From: Chrysomallon squamiferum
Taxonomy: Eukaryota; Mollusca; Gastropoda; Neomphalida; Peltospiridae
Length of the DNA: 35,000 nt
Assembly: GCA_012295275.1 (NCBI GenBank)
Contig: CM022677.1
Span: 16,135,128 to 16,170,127 of the forward strand
Direction: 5' to 3'
The position numbers were made by a program, and so were the translations under genes. Below are positions 25,307 to 35,000 of this stretch, piece after piece (position 1 is the stretch's first letter; every line of letters starts with the position of its first letter). Under the pieces are notes generated by a model. The model worked only from the letters and a program-made list of their open reading frames with translations. It searched no databases and was not told the origin of the DNA.

Positions 25307-25408
25307 CAAAAAGGAGACGTCGCAGCCGTGGTATCGGACTAACGACACGGACGAGAGAAACGACGCTGCCAGAACTGCATACGAATCAGTACTAACTGTT
25401 ACACTGAG
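25307..25408 (+). CDS. NPR1/2-like: NPR-like receptor guanylate cyclase, coding exon 3
   Basis: Encodes residues 269-302 plus two bases of codon 303. The protein contains QPWYRTNDTDERNDAAR, then TAYESVLTVTL, matching the family block PWKRGD...EAKQAYSSLQTVTLL in the membrane-proximal lobe. N281 in NDT is a potential N-glycosylation site. The acceptor is TTTCAG|CAAAAAG (AG at 25305-25306) and the donor is CTGAG|GTAACA (GT at 25409). Phases agree with both neighbours. A TTG/TAG trinucleotide run follows directly after the donor. Confidence 0.9.
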
Positions 25409-26390
25409 GTAACATTGTTGTTGCTGTTGTTGTCGTCGTCGTTGTTGTTATATTTGTGGTACTAGTAGTAGTCGTAGTAGTAGGGGGAATAGTAGTAGTA
25501 GTAGTAGTAGTCGCAGTAGAAGTAGCAGCCGTAATGGTGGGAAAAAGTAATCACATTATGATGCTGATGATGGTAGTTTTCGTTTCTGTTTATTTGGTGC
25601 TCGTGAAGTAAATTCATCAGCTATCAAAATGTTTACACTGCAAGGGTCATATCCCTGCTATATATATATATATATATATAATATATAATATATCACAGAG
25701 AGAGAAATGTCATCTTTCACATTCTCTGTATTAATGTTTGTTAAAATGAAAGACAACCATGGATGGAAACAAAATGATGATGTTTCTTTTGACAATATTT
25801 GTTTCTCTATCATTAAAGTGTGACATCTTAGATGATATACATATATACAGAATTAGAGAAATATTATAGATAGTTTGTCCATCCATATCAGTTCATCCGT
25901 TCATCCGTCCATCTTCCCTTTTGTTCTGTCTGTCTGTAATCTTTCATTCCATCTTTCTGTCATTAGCTCTATCCACCTGTTTTTTCTTTCTGTTCATTAT
26001 AATTAATTTTGTTTGTTTTTTGTCATTTGCTAATCGATTATTTTTTCTTTTCGTTCATTATTAATAATAAACTTGTTTTTACTACTTTTGTTATAATACT
26101 ACTACTATTAAGAATAATGTTAACTTAACAATAACAAAACATTATTGTTAACAATATTATCAATCTTCTTCTTTTACTTATTATTATTATTAGTAGTAGT
26201 AGTATTTATTATAAATAATAATTGTTTTGTTATTTTATCTTCTTCTTATTATTATTTTCTTCTTCTTCTTCTTCTTACTACTACTACTACTACTACTACT
26301 ACTATTTATTATTTATTATAATATTGTAATTCTTAAATCTTGTTATTATTCTTGCTGTTGTTTTTATCATTATTATTTTTGTTGTTGGCG

Positions 26391-26446
<56 letters not shown>

Positions 26447-26450
26447 GCAG
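25409..26450 (+). other. Intron 3, repeat-rich
   Basis: After the donor: TTG/CGT and TAG trinucleotide runs (25415-25530), a TA run (25662-25692) and unique sequence 25700-26090. CTT/CTA/ATT blocks follow, ending in a pure ATT array (26394-26443) that abuts the exon 4 acceptor. Confidence 0.85.
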
Positions 26451-26544
26451 AAAACCTACGAGCCCGGAGTACAGAGCATTTTCTGATGACGTCAAACGAA
26501 GAGCACAGAAAATGTACCCGAACTTCACATATGGAGAAGACGAA
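26451..26544 (+). CDS. NPR1/2-like: NPR-like receptor guanylate cyclase, coding exon 4
   Basis: Encodes residues 303-334, ending exactly on a codon boundary. The protein reads KPTSPEYRAFSDDVKRRAQ, then KMYPNFTYGEDE. This corresponds to the family stretch PEFEKFSMEVKSSVEK...NMEDYV. N327 in NFT is a potential glycosylation site. The acceptor ACCGCAG|AAA (AG at 26449-26450) comes only a few bases after a pure ATT array, so its pyrimidine tract is the microsatellite itself. The donor is GACGAA|GTAAGA (GT at 26545). A TGACGTCA palindrome lies inside the coding sequence at 26487-26494. A reading frame continues upstream into the array, but that extension is only microsatellite translation. Confidence 0.9.
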
Positions 26545-26892
26545 GTAAGAGCTATTTTTAACATCAGTCTTTTATATTCAACATTTTAATTAACACCTTT
26601 ATTTATTTATTTTTCTTCTTATCCTAAATTAGTTTCTTTTCGCATTGAACAAGTTTCTTAAGAAAATTTCTAAATAATTCGATATTAATTTTAGTAAGAA
26701 AGGAAATTACTAAAGAGAAAAACAGAATGAAAAGAAAATAATTTCTGTTTATTCTTAAATACGCATGAAGGGTTGAGAATTTGTAAGTCTATTTTTCTGA
26801 TGAGGAAGTAAATATGTAGAGTTATATTTGTAAAAAAAAATATAAAATAAATAGTAATAATAATAATAACCACCGTAATTTCAATCACACAC

Positions 26893-26957
<65 letters not shown>

Positions 26958-27204
26958 ACTTGTAAACAAAATTCCTAGTGACCTTTACCGCTAATGATAA
27001 CATCCTGATTTTCATAATTGAAATTTAAAATTAAATAACACAAACAATAATATATTTATGTATGGCTTTAAAACTAGATGATATCTAGAATATTAAACGG
27101 GTGGTTTTATAAATAGAAATTCACTGAATAATTTTTATAGAGTACATACTTTGATTACACCATCGTCAATGGAACTTTTTGCACGTTCTGTTTTTCTTTA
27201 TTTT

Positions 27205-27297
<93 letters not shown>

Positions 27298-28001
27298 GTG
27301 AGATTGTTATGTATTTTTCTGTTATTAGTTTGTGGTCATGTTTTCTTCTAAGTTTGCATTTATATATTCTTCTGTGTGTGTATATATATATATCTGTAGC
27401 GCGCGTGTGTTTAGGTATAATCTAGCACTCATTACCCTATTCAGGAAATGTTTTCTGATTTCGATAGATACACCAACTGACGCGGTTTAACCTAATGGAA
27501 ACATGACATTTGAGTTCATTACCGTCTTTGCAACAAACCACGCAAATATGTTCGCCCTGATTTACCATCATTCGGCTAAAAATAGACGTGGGCGAGGGTA
27601 TGAATAAAAAGGGGCAGATCCAGTGCAATGCTTTTTTTGAGACCTGTGAAATTTTGAACTCCCTTTCATCTTGAAAGTTACGGCAAACACAGTAATTAGG
27701 TTATCCTCTTTTTTGTGGAATTGGCGAACAGCCCAGAGAAATCATTTAGGCGTGGTTCTGAATGATCTATCTTGGGAATATACTTCATTAATAGGATAAA
27801 TTAAAAGCTGGATGCAAATAGAATTAATAACTGAATAGCTTGTTCGTTACATCAAAATGTAAAGTGTGTCTTTATAATGCTCTATTTTAACAGGGATGAA
27901 AATATTCGACAGACCGGCGCGCCCTAATTAATAGCTTTTTTATACGAATGTTATTCGTGGAAATATAAAGGGAACATCCATGACGAAAACAACTATGGAA
28001 G

Positions 28002-28055
<54 letters not shown>

Positions 28056-29039
28056 TAATAATAATAATAATAATAATAATAATCATAATAATAATGACGA
28101 TGATGATCATTCATAGGACTTTTCTATGTTCTTTTTTTTTTATTATTATTTTTGTTTTTACCTTTTCATATTAATTCTTCGCCATTAATAAAATATCTAC
28201 TATTGTTATCCTCTCTCTCTCTCTAATTACATTGATTCTGAATTATACACAAATTTGCAATACCCATTAACAAAAAACAAAAGAAATAAAAACAATAAAC
28301 AATTCTAATTTAGAAGCTGAACCAAAAAGAGAAAAGAGAATAGATTTTTAGTTTACTCTCTATAGAAATCGGAATGTGCATTATGCTTTATTTCATATTT
28401 CAGAGCGGGTTAAACAAATACTGTGCTAACTTGTATATCGCTATCTCCCTCTCTGTTCTGTATAGTATTTCTCTGAAAGTGTGTCAAACATTCAGAATAT
28501 ACTGAAATGAAAAGAGACTTCTAGTAATTAAACCCTTCAAAGAACAAAGAAAGCAATAAAACGAATAATTCTCTACGCGAATTCTATTTATTTGTAGCTG
28601 TTATCTTCTTTTATATCGGTATAAGAAGAAAAAAAAAATTATAAGGGATATTAACCTTTCTGCACTAACGGTATATATGAGACAAACTTAATAAATAATA
28701 ATAACAACAACGTCAAAAAGATCAACAACAATACAACAACAATCAAAACAACAACAACAACAATAATAATAACAATAATAACAATAACAATAACAATATC
28801 AACGACATTTATAGTAATATTAAAACTTATGATCATGATGATAAAATAATGATGATGACGACGATAAACCGATATCTTATTGTTTTAAATAAATTTGTTC
28901 ATGGAGAAATGTAAGTAAATAATTGCAAAATAAAAAAAAAAAAAAAAATAAAATAAATAAATATGCAGCTTGTAAATAATATAGCCCAGCATAACATTCT
29001 GAATCACCGCAAACAAAATTTCATACCCATCTTTAACTG

Positions 29040-29140
29040 AACGCCATAATGTCGTCTATCTTCATTGTTATGACGTCAACAAGCGTTTGACGTCATTCTT
29101 AGACAGACGAGCGCAAAATGGCTACTTCTACACGTCTGGT
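29040..29140. repeat. Dispersed repeat carrying two CRE sites, copy 2
   Basis: Has two perfect TGACGTCA palindromes (29071-29078 and 29088-29095) between TCGTCTAT and CGCAAAATGGCTA, in the same order and orientation as 19815-19930. Confidence 0.5.
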
Positions 29141-29787
29141 TCAATTGGTATAAAAAATTGTTTAATTCTTGTCTTTTTCGTAAGTACAGAGAAAAGTTAG
29201 CTATTCAGGATACACTATTAGTTACTCATTTCGTTAAAGTTTTACCTAAACTAATGTTTCTGGCTAGGTCCCTACTTCTCGGATACTAGAGCTTGTTTTA
29301 ATCTTTGGTTACTGAAATAAAATCATTTGCTAGGGGAACCCAGTATCCCGCAGAAGCTAAAATCTTTATATACGGTTGACCTTCTCCTATATTATTATTG
29401 TTGTGGTTGTTGTTATTATTATTTTGTAGTTTTTAGTAGTTGTGGTTTTCTTAACAACTACTTTAGTTATTACTGTTTTGCTGCTGTTACTACTACTACT
29501 ATTACTATTACCACTAACTACTACGACTAATACCACTACTTCTACTACTACTACCACTGCTGCTTTTTCTATTACTGCAACTGTAGCCACTATTACTATT
29601 ACAAGCGATATAATCTGATTTAAGTACTAGCACTGCTCCTATTACTACAACTAACACAACTGCTACTACTACTACTGCAACTACTATTAATATAGCTAGC
29701 TGTTCCTACCACTTCTTTTCTGCTCCTTCAACAACTACAATTACTGTTATCATTATGATTGTTGTTGTTTTTGTTATTGTTATGTTA

Positions 29788-30156
<369 letters not shown>

Positions 30157-30160
30157 ACAG

Positions 30161-30296
30161 GTAAACAGTTTCGTTGGGGCATTTCACGATGCTGTTATTC
30201 TCTACAGTTTGGCTCTCAATGAGACTCTGGCTAACAATGGATCCATCACAGATGGACGGACAATCACACGACGTATGTGGAACAGAACATTTGAAG
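30161..30296 (+). CDS. NPR1/2-like: NPR-like receptor guanylate cyclase, coding exon 5
   Basis: Encodes residues 335-379 plus the first base of codon 380. The protein contains VNSFVGAFHDAVILYSLALN, then ETLANNGSITDGRTITRRMW and NRTFE. This matches the family block FVEGFHDAILLYVLALHE...IIQQTWNRTFEG very closely. N354 (NET), N360 (NGS) and N375 (NRT) are potential N-glycosylation sites. The acceptor TTTACAG|GTA (AG at 30159-30160) sits at the very end of an ATT array of about 370 bases. The donor is TTTGAAG|GTAAAC (GT at 30297). Exit phase is 1, but the next recognised exon at 34036 starts in phase 0. Direct splicing would give a stop after three residues, so an exon must lie between them. Confidence 0.93.
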
Positions 30297-31708
30297 GTAA
30301 ACCAAAACTATCATAGATACGTCGTTGTCATAGCTGCTGTTGAAAACACCATCTTCCTTGCTTAGTTTCCGTTGCTGTTGAAAACACCTTCTGTACTTAA
30401 TTTCTGTTGCTGTAGTCGTAACCTGTTTCTGCAAATATAATCTAAATTAAAACGTCTGCGTTGTGTTGATGATGCCTTCGCTGCTTTTGGAAAGAAGGAC
30501 AGAACAGTACGAACCATGGCGTTTGATAACAAATCGTAAATAGTAAATAACAGCGACCGTTTAGGCTGGAACGTGAAATAACGCAAAGCATGCACGTCAA
30601 AGAATCGAACACGAGGCTTATTGATTCAGAGATCTGCGTATTATCGTTGAAGTCCTATTCTCGTTTTATTAGAGGTTTGTAAACAGTCTAATCTGCAATA
30701 ATTGCGTCTTGTTAATAATCAGTGTTTGTTCGCCGCTTGTCATTCTCAGACTGTCCCTGCAGACCATTTCATCAAACACGTGACGTAATAATAATCACGG
30801 AGACAAATTATCGATCGGCTAATTCCGTACTGCCGAGAAAGCGCTGGTATTGAAATGTGATGTTTTCGCGGAATGAGAGTTTTGCGAAGATTGTGCTCTC
30901 AGTTTATTTCTTTTTAATTAATTAATTAATTAATTAATTTATTTATTGTTGAACTTATTATTATTATTCCTGTAATAGTATTAATAGTAGCTGTAGTAGT
31001 TATTGTAGATGTACTATTAGTAGTTATTGCTATTATTAATTGTGATGCGATGCTGCAACTGTTTTTGACGTTGTTGTCGTTCCTATTCCTATTCCTTATA
31101 CTAAACATTTTCTTTCTTTCTTTCTTTTTTTCCAATCCATTTTTCCAACGATTGTTATTTCGTCTTTGAATATTTTACACTGGATATAATATAAATGAAA
31201 AAGAGCTTTTACCTAAGGGAACTAACAAACAATACAGGTGTTAAAATCACAATCGACAAAAAGCTAAAATAATGATCATCTGATGTTCATCTGTTCTTTT
31301 GCATCTGTGTTATATAACCTGATAGCTTTCTTTAGATGTAATTACAGATGACAGACTGTGAAATGTTGAACATTGAGAGACTGAGAATGATGTAATTTTC
31401 TCAAAAGTAATTGTTATTTAACGGGGATATACAGATTGTATAGTAAATTAGTCAACGAACGAATGAATAAATGAATGAATGAGTGAATGTACGAATGAGT
31501 AAATGAATAAATAAATAAATCACGCATACATTACGTTCACTGTACTTTTCTCTCTGAGTCACGCATCAGTGTATACGCACAACAGACATCTATTTACAGA
31601 CATACCCACATACACACGCACGCATGCACGCACACACATACAAACTATATATATATACACACACACACACACATACTCATGCAACACAGTGTACATACAC
31701 ATAGACAC

Positions 31709-31783
<75 letters not shown>

Positions 31784-32099
31784 CAGAGAGATATTATTCA
31801 ACTGTCTTTTGCTGCTGATGAAACCGTTACATGATTTAAGTCAAAACAAACTCATTCATATAATGAAGCTTTAAAATGCAGTTTCCTATCTAATAACCTT
31901 ATTTGCATATCTCAAATCAGATCAGGAGAATATCTGAGGTTATATAAACTTTTTCTCAGATAAAGCTCAGGATTTGTTGAATATTAAGTGCTTGCATGTC
32001 CAGAAGAAAGGTTTTGAAAAGTGTATTGAATTATTTTCGCCGTGTAACCAGGATTGAAAATACACTAACGGACGCACGAATTTGAATGAATGAAAATAA
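30297..32099 (+). other. Intron after exon 5, first part
   Basis: 30300-30900 is comparatively unique, with moderate CpG and an overlapping CACGTG/TGACGTAA site at 30777-30788. AATT and ATT/GTA repeats follow (30913-31060), then GAAT repeats (31460-31520), CA and GA arrays (31600-31795), then unique AT-rich sequence. No convincing exon. Confidence 0.7.
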
Positions 32100-32184
32100 A
32101 TGATTTAATTATTATTTCCAGATTAACTTTCAGCATCGACCCCTTATAAACCCCGAGACAAACACGTTTGATTTAACAATGCAA

Positions 32185-32608
32185 TGACGTAAACGTCCTT
32201 TTTATTCTTGTAAAATATGACGCAATTATACACTAACTAATAATACCTCAGATGACACTACTAGTACACTGCAATGACGTAAAACCCTGAAAATGAATGA
32301 ATGAATGATGACACTGAATGCAATGACGTAAAACCCTTTTTAAAAAATATGATTTATACAGCTATTTTATTTCCCCTCAGATGACACTATCACTGGAACT
32401 GTCAGCATCGAAATGCGTACAACGGCGACAAAAATTCGCAGAATATGACTAAATTATACAGCTCTTCTTACTGGCCACCTATAAAAGCCCCGAATATGAC
32501 TAAATTATACAGCTACTTCTATTACTAATACTACTTCGAGGTGAGTGACGTAAAAGTCCTTTTTATTCTTATAAAATATGACGCAATTATACAGCTACAA
32601 TGACGTAA
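32185..32608. promoter_or_regulatory. Cluster of seven bZIP-type octamers
   Basis: TGACGTAA at 32185-32192, 32275-32282, 32324-32331, 32546-32553 and 32601-32608; TGACGCAA at 32218-32225 and 32579-32586. All are on the + strand. These are CRE or C/EBP-ATF-like sequences. The cluster is partly explained by tandem duplication, so function is uncertain. Confidence 0.4.
32381..32540 (+). pseudogene. NPR1/2-like: Frame-broken candidate for the missing ligand-binding-domain exon (GITGxVSIDxNGDR region)
   Basis: After a good acceptor (TTTCCCCTCAG, AG at 32379-32380), and in the phase left by exon 5, the sequence reads DDTITGTVSIEM. This resembles the family motif ITGxVSID that should follow TFEG. 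Two bases later, in another frame from 32418, it reads YNGDKNSQ, resembling NGDR. That second frame runs to TAC TTC GAG at 32540, directly before a consensus donor GTGAGT, and leaves phase 0 as needed by exon 34036. It contains a TAA at 32526-32528 and an internal repeat of NMTKLYS. The length is 160 (3n+1); a 3n+2 exon is required, so one net base is missing. It lies in a local tandem array with other fragments of the same exon. It could be a decayed duplicate, a misassembled real exon, or partly chance. Confidence 0.35.
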
Positions 32609-32699
32609 ATGACAAAAGTCCTTTTTATTCTTATAAAATACACAATTATACACACGCTCTTACTAATACTGCTTCAAATGCCACTATATACTACGCATA

Positions 32700-33964
32700 T
32701 AAATTGACACAAACACATATATAAACACAAACACACACACACACATATATACACGCATATATAGACACAAACACAAACACACACACACACGAACATACAT
32801 ACATACACACAAACAAACATACACACACACGCAGACACACATACAGAGATATATACAAAGACACTCAGGTATATATATACACGAACTGAAGTACTTTTAA
32901 ACAAATGTATATATATATATATTTTAATAGTCGTAAATGAAAATAATAAATTATAACTTAGATCAGTTGGGTACTTTGGACTAATGACAAATGTCAACAA
33001 ACACAACACAAAATAATAAATAAATAAATAAATAAACAAATAAATAAATAATTCTTTGTTGTGTTTATAACATACAAAAAAATGTTTAAATATAATAAAG
33101 AAAATCCTTTTTATTTTGTTTAATTGTATTTAATCTTATTTCATTTATTTATATTTTTATATTTTATTTATTTATTTATATATTTCTTTTTTCTTTTCTT
33201 TTTTCCTTTTTTTCCTTCTTCGTTTCTTTCTAACGATATCTTGGGTATACTGGTTTTATACATTTATCGGAAAAGTTTCTACGGTAATGAAATTACATCA
33301 TGCTGTTTTCTTATTAACTTTTTACTAAAACCTATCAATTAAGAAATGAATCTAAATAAGGAAAACAGATTAAGTAGTAGGTAAAAGGATTCGGATTAGT
33401 TTTTTACCTGACATTTTCTTATTCTACGAATTCTATTTTCGTCATTAGTATGTTAACCAGAACGTTTGTTTGACATTACGTTGAATGTAGTTTAAACAGT
33501 GACTTGTACTTTGGTTAAAAAACTGTAAGGAGATAGCTTATGTGCGCAATATGCACATAAAACATATGTATACAAACATATACATAATATATACTTATAA
33601 ATATAAATGTGCACGAGTCTCTCTCTCTCTCTGTCTCTGTCTCTCTCTGTCTCTCTGTCTCTCTTTATCTATGTCTCTCTCTGTCTGTCTCTCTCTCTGT
33701 CTCTGTCTCTCTCTCTCTGTATGTATGTGTGTAGATGTGCATATGCATGTGTGTATGTGTCTTTCTCAATGTGTGTGTGTACCATCCAAAGTGACACATA
33801 TACACAAACACAGTGTCGGTTAACACAATAAACAAGATGTTGGTTCATTTGTAGCGTTCTGTTTTGTTAAAAATCTCTTGCTGTGTCTCACAGTACCATA
33901 CACAGATTAATATTTTTTGAAATATATATACAACATATATGTTTATCTGTGTGTGAGTGTATAT

Positions 33965-34011
<47 letters not shown>

Positions 34012-34035
34012 TATGTAAACTGATTCAACTTCCAG
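32700..34035 (+). other. Intron before the juxtamembrane exon, last part
   Basis: CA-rich block with TATA interruptions (32700-32880), AAAT run (33016-33050), TTTA/T-rich sequence (33120-33220), unique sequence (33230-33540), interrupted CT array (33618-33720), TG-rich sequence and a pure GATA array (33966-34010) just before the acceptor. No exon seen. Confidence 0.8.
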
Positions 34036-34174
34036 GTCATCGCTAATTACGATGGACGTTATAAAAGGTACGACCCAGTCAAGGGAAAGAAAATATACTG
34101 GGCCGGGGGTCGGAGTTCCCCACCCCCTGACACACCCGTGTGCGGATTTGACGGTTCAAAGTGTCCCCCTAAAG
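34036..34174 (+). CDS. NPR1/2-like: NPR-like receptor guanylate cyclase, juxtamembrane ectodomain exon
   Basis: Encodes 46 codons plus one base. The protein reads VIANYDGRYKRYDPVKGKKI, then YWAGGRSSPPPDTPVCGFDG and SKCPPK. It matches NPR-A VVLNYNG...[21 protein letters not shown]. The Trp, the PPPD run and the CGFD motif are all present. The two cysteines (C-GFDGSK-C) correspond to the juxtamembrane disulfide that signals peptide occupancy in the family; here their spacing is two residues shorter than in NPR-A. The acceptor is AACTTCCAG|GTC (AG at 34034-34035), shortly after a GATA microsatellite. The donor is CTAAAG|GTAAGA (GT at 34175). It enters in phase 0 and leaves in phase 1, matching the next exon. 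Confidence 0.94.
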
Positions 34175-34354
34175 GTAAGACTAAAATAAAAATCAAATCA
34201 AGAAAATCAAATTAAAAATAGTTATTTTTCTTATTGTTATTTAATCACCAAATCAAACTATTTACGAGTTTCAATACTTGTGTAGATATATGATTTTATA
34301 TAATAACACTGTGATAATGAATTGTCTTTAATTATATTTTTGCTTTATTTTCAG

Positions 34355-34439
34355 AAAGTTTCCCAGAATATGGAATCGTCATCATTTTGCTTGGTTCCAT
34401 TTTAATAATTGTTTTAATATCAGTCTTCTTCATATACAG
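34355..34439 (+). CDS. NPR1/2-like: NPR-like receptor guanylate cyclase, transmembrane exon
   Basis: Starts with the split codon for Glu and continues SFPEYG, then IVIILLGSILIIVLISVFF and IYR. This is a single, strongly hydrophobic helix of about 21-22 residues, followed by basic residues (R, H, K) from the next exon. That is the positive-inside arrangement of a type I receptor. The acceptor is TTATTTTCAG|AAAG (AG at 34353-34354) and the donor is TACAG|GTAAGT (GT at 34440). Phases agree with both neighbours. The intron before it is only 180 bases, the shortest in the gene. Confidence 0.94.
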
Positions 34440-34597
34440 GTAAGTGAAAGTGACGTCATCACATTGTTAAAATTGACCTGTGGTTTAACTATAACGATGG
34501 CTATTTTGTCATCCACTTTCTAAAATAACCAACAGCTGTATATTGTTTCTAAATCTTAAATAATGAAACCAGAGACGTTTTTAATTCTTTATTTATT

Positions 34598-34636
<39 letters not shown>

Positions 34637-34715
34637 TATTATTATTATTATATTTATTATTATTTTTATTATTATTTGTTATTATTATTATTATTATTTA
34701 TTATTATTATTATTA

Positions 34716-34798
<83 letters not shown>

Positions 34799-34914
34799 AG
34801 ATCCTAAAGTAATAAAATTATATACTGTTCTTAGTTATTTATTTATTTGTTTATTTTTTGTTTATGTATTTATATTTTTTGTTATTTAAATTAAAAAAAG
34901 AAATGTATTTTCAG
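34440..34914 (+). other. Intron before the intracellular exon
   Basis: 475 bases: a TGACGTCA palindrome 11 bases into the intron (34451-34458), a TTTA/ATT compound array (34584-34797) and T-rich sequence leading to the acceptor. Confidence 0.85.
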
Positions 34915-35000
34915 ACATATCAAGCTGGAAGCAGAGTTATCGGAAATGAACTGGAAAGTGAAATGGGAAGACATTTTGTTTACCTCCCCTGAAAGAAACT
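34915..35000 (+). CDS. NPR1/2-like: NPR-like receptor guanylate cyclase, first intracellular exon (cut by window end)
   Basis: Continues the frame with RHIKLEAELSEMNWKVKWED, then ILFTSPERN, up to the last base of the window. It aligns with [21 protein letters not shown] at the start of the kinase-homology domain of NPR-A, directly inside the membrane. This shows that the receptor is cyclase-coupled. The acceptor is TGTATTTTCAG|ACA (AG at 34913-34914). The exon is open at its right end. The kinase-homology, dimerisation and cyclase exons are outside the window. Confidence 0.92.

Larger units (their letters stand above)
32120..32690. repeat. Degenerate local tandem array with exon fragments
   Basis: GTCCTTTTTATTCTTRTAAA is present at 32195, 32556 and 32618. 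ATATGACGCAATTATAC or variants occur at 32216, 32440, 32493 and 32577. TCAGATGACACTA is at 32249 and 32377, with TCAAATGCCACTA at 32672. TACTAATACTRCTTC precedes several of these. CAGCATCGA occurs at 32131 and 32403. The copies are shuffled and partial rather than cleanly periodic. Confidence 0.65.

Noticed and set aside
30174-30365. Small separate frame overlapping exon 5
   Set aside because: It is out of frame with the receptor exon and runs into intron without support.
31235-31275. Alternative candidate for the missing exon: AATACAG acceptor followed by GVKITIDKKLK
   Set aside because: It fits phase 1 and has an ID, but it stops after about 11 codons, lacks the GD(R/K) motif and has no donor. 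Probably chance.
31345-31400. ATTACAG acceptor at 31347 as start of the missing exon
   Set aside because: A stop appears within five codons in the required phase.
34036-35000. NPR-C-type clearance receptor identity
   Set aside because: The ectodomain resembles NPR-C too, but the intracellular start (LSEMNWKVKWEDI) matches cyclase-coupled receptors, not the short NPR-C tail.

Overview
This is AT-rich eukaryotic DNA packed with microsatellites: long pure CT/GA, AAT/ATT, AAAT, ACT and CA runs. Its genes are split by large introns. The protein and the repeat landscape fit a mollusc, most likely a cephalopod (octopus or squid type). That placement is an inference from general character, not from a diagnostic marker.

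I can support one protein-coding gene. It is on the + strand and is the 5' part of a membrane receptor guanylate cyclase of the natriuretic-peptide-receptor family (NPR-A/NPR-B-like). Eight coding exons were placed: 10178-10871 (start codon, signal peptide, N-terminal half of the ligand-binding domain), 24675-24786, 25307-25408, 26451-26544, 30161-30296, 34036-34174 (juxtamembrane part with its Cys pair), 34355-34439 (transmembrane helix) and 34915 to beyond 35000 (start of the intracellular part). All have GT donors and AG acceptors, and reading phases match at every junction except 30296 to 34036. The kinase-homology, coiled-coil and cyclase domains should lie to the right of the window.

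At the one mismatched junction at least one exon of length 3n+2 must be missing. The best candidate, 32381-32540, carries the family motif ITGTVSI followed by NGDK in a different frame, with one net base missing and an in-frame stop. It sits inside a messy local tandem array in which pieces of the same exon and its acceptor recur, and which carries seven bZIP-type octamers (TGACGTAA or TGACGCAA). This is either an assembly problem or real decay or duplication of a receptor exon, and it is the most interesting spot in the window.

Region by region: 1-10159 is upstream flank or 5' non-coding DNA made of microsatellites, two minisatellites, a probable tRNA-derived SINE, and a possible promoter with 5' exon near 8640-8817 (NRF1 palindrome, inverted CCAAT box, splice donor). 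Intron 1 (10872-24674) is 13.8 kb of repeats with a MITE-like element at 17674-18005 and several dispersed repeat pairs. Introns 2-8 are shorter but equally repeat-rich. Two acceptors directly abut ATT arrays. No tRNA or rRNA gene, CRISPR array, intact autonomous transposon or second protein gene could be supported.
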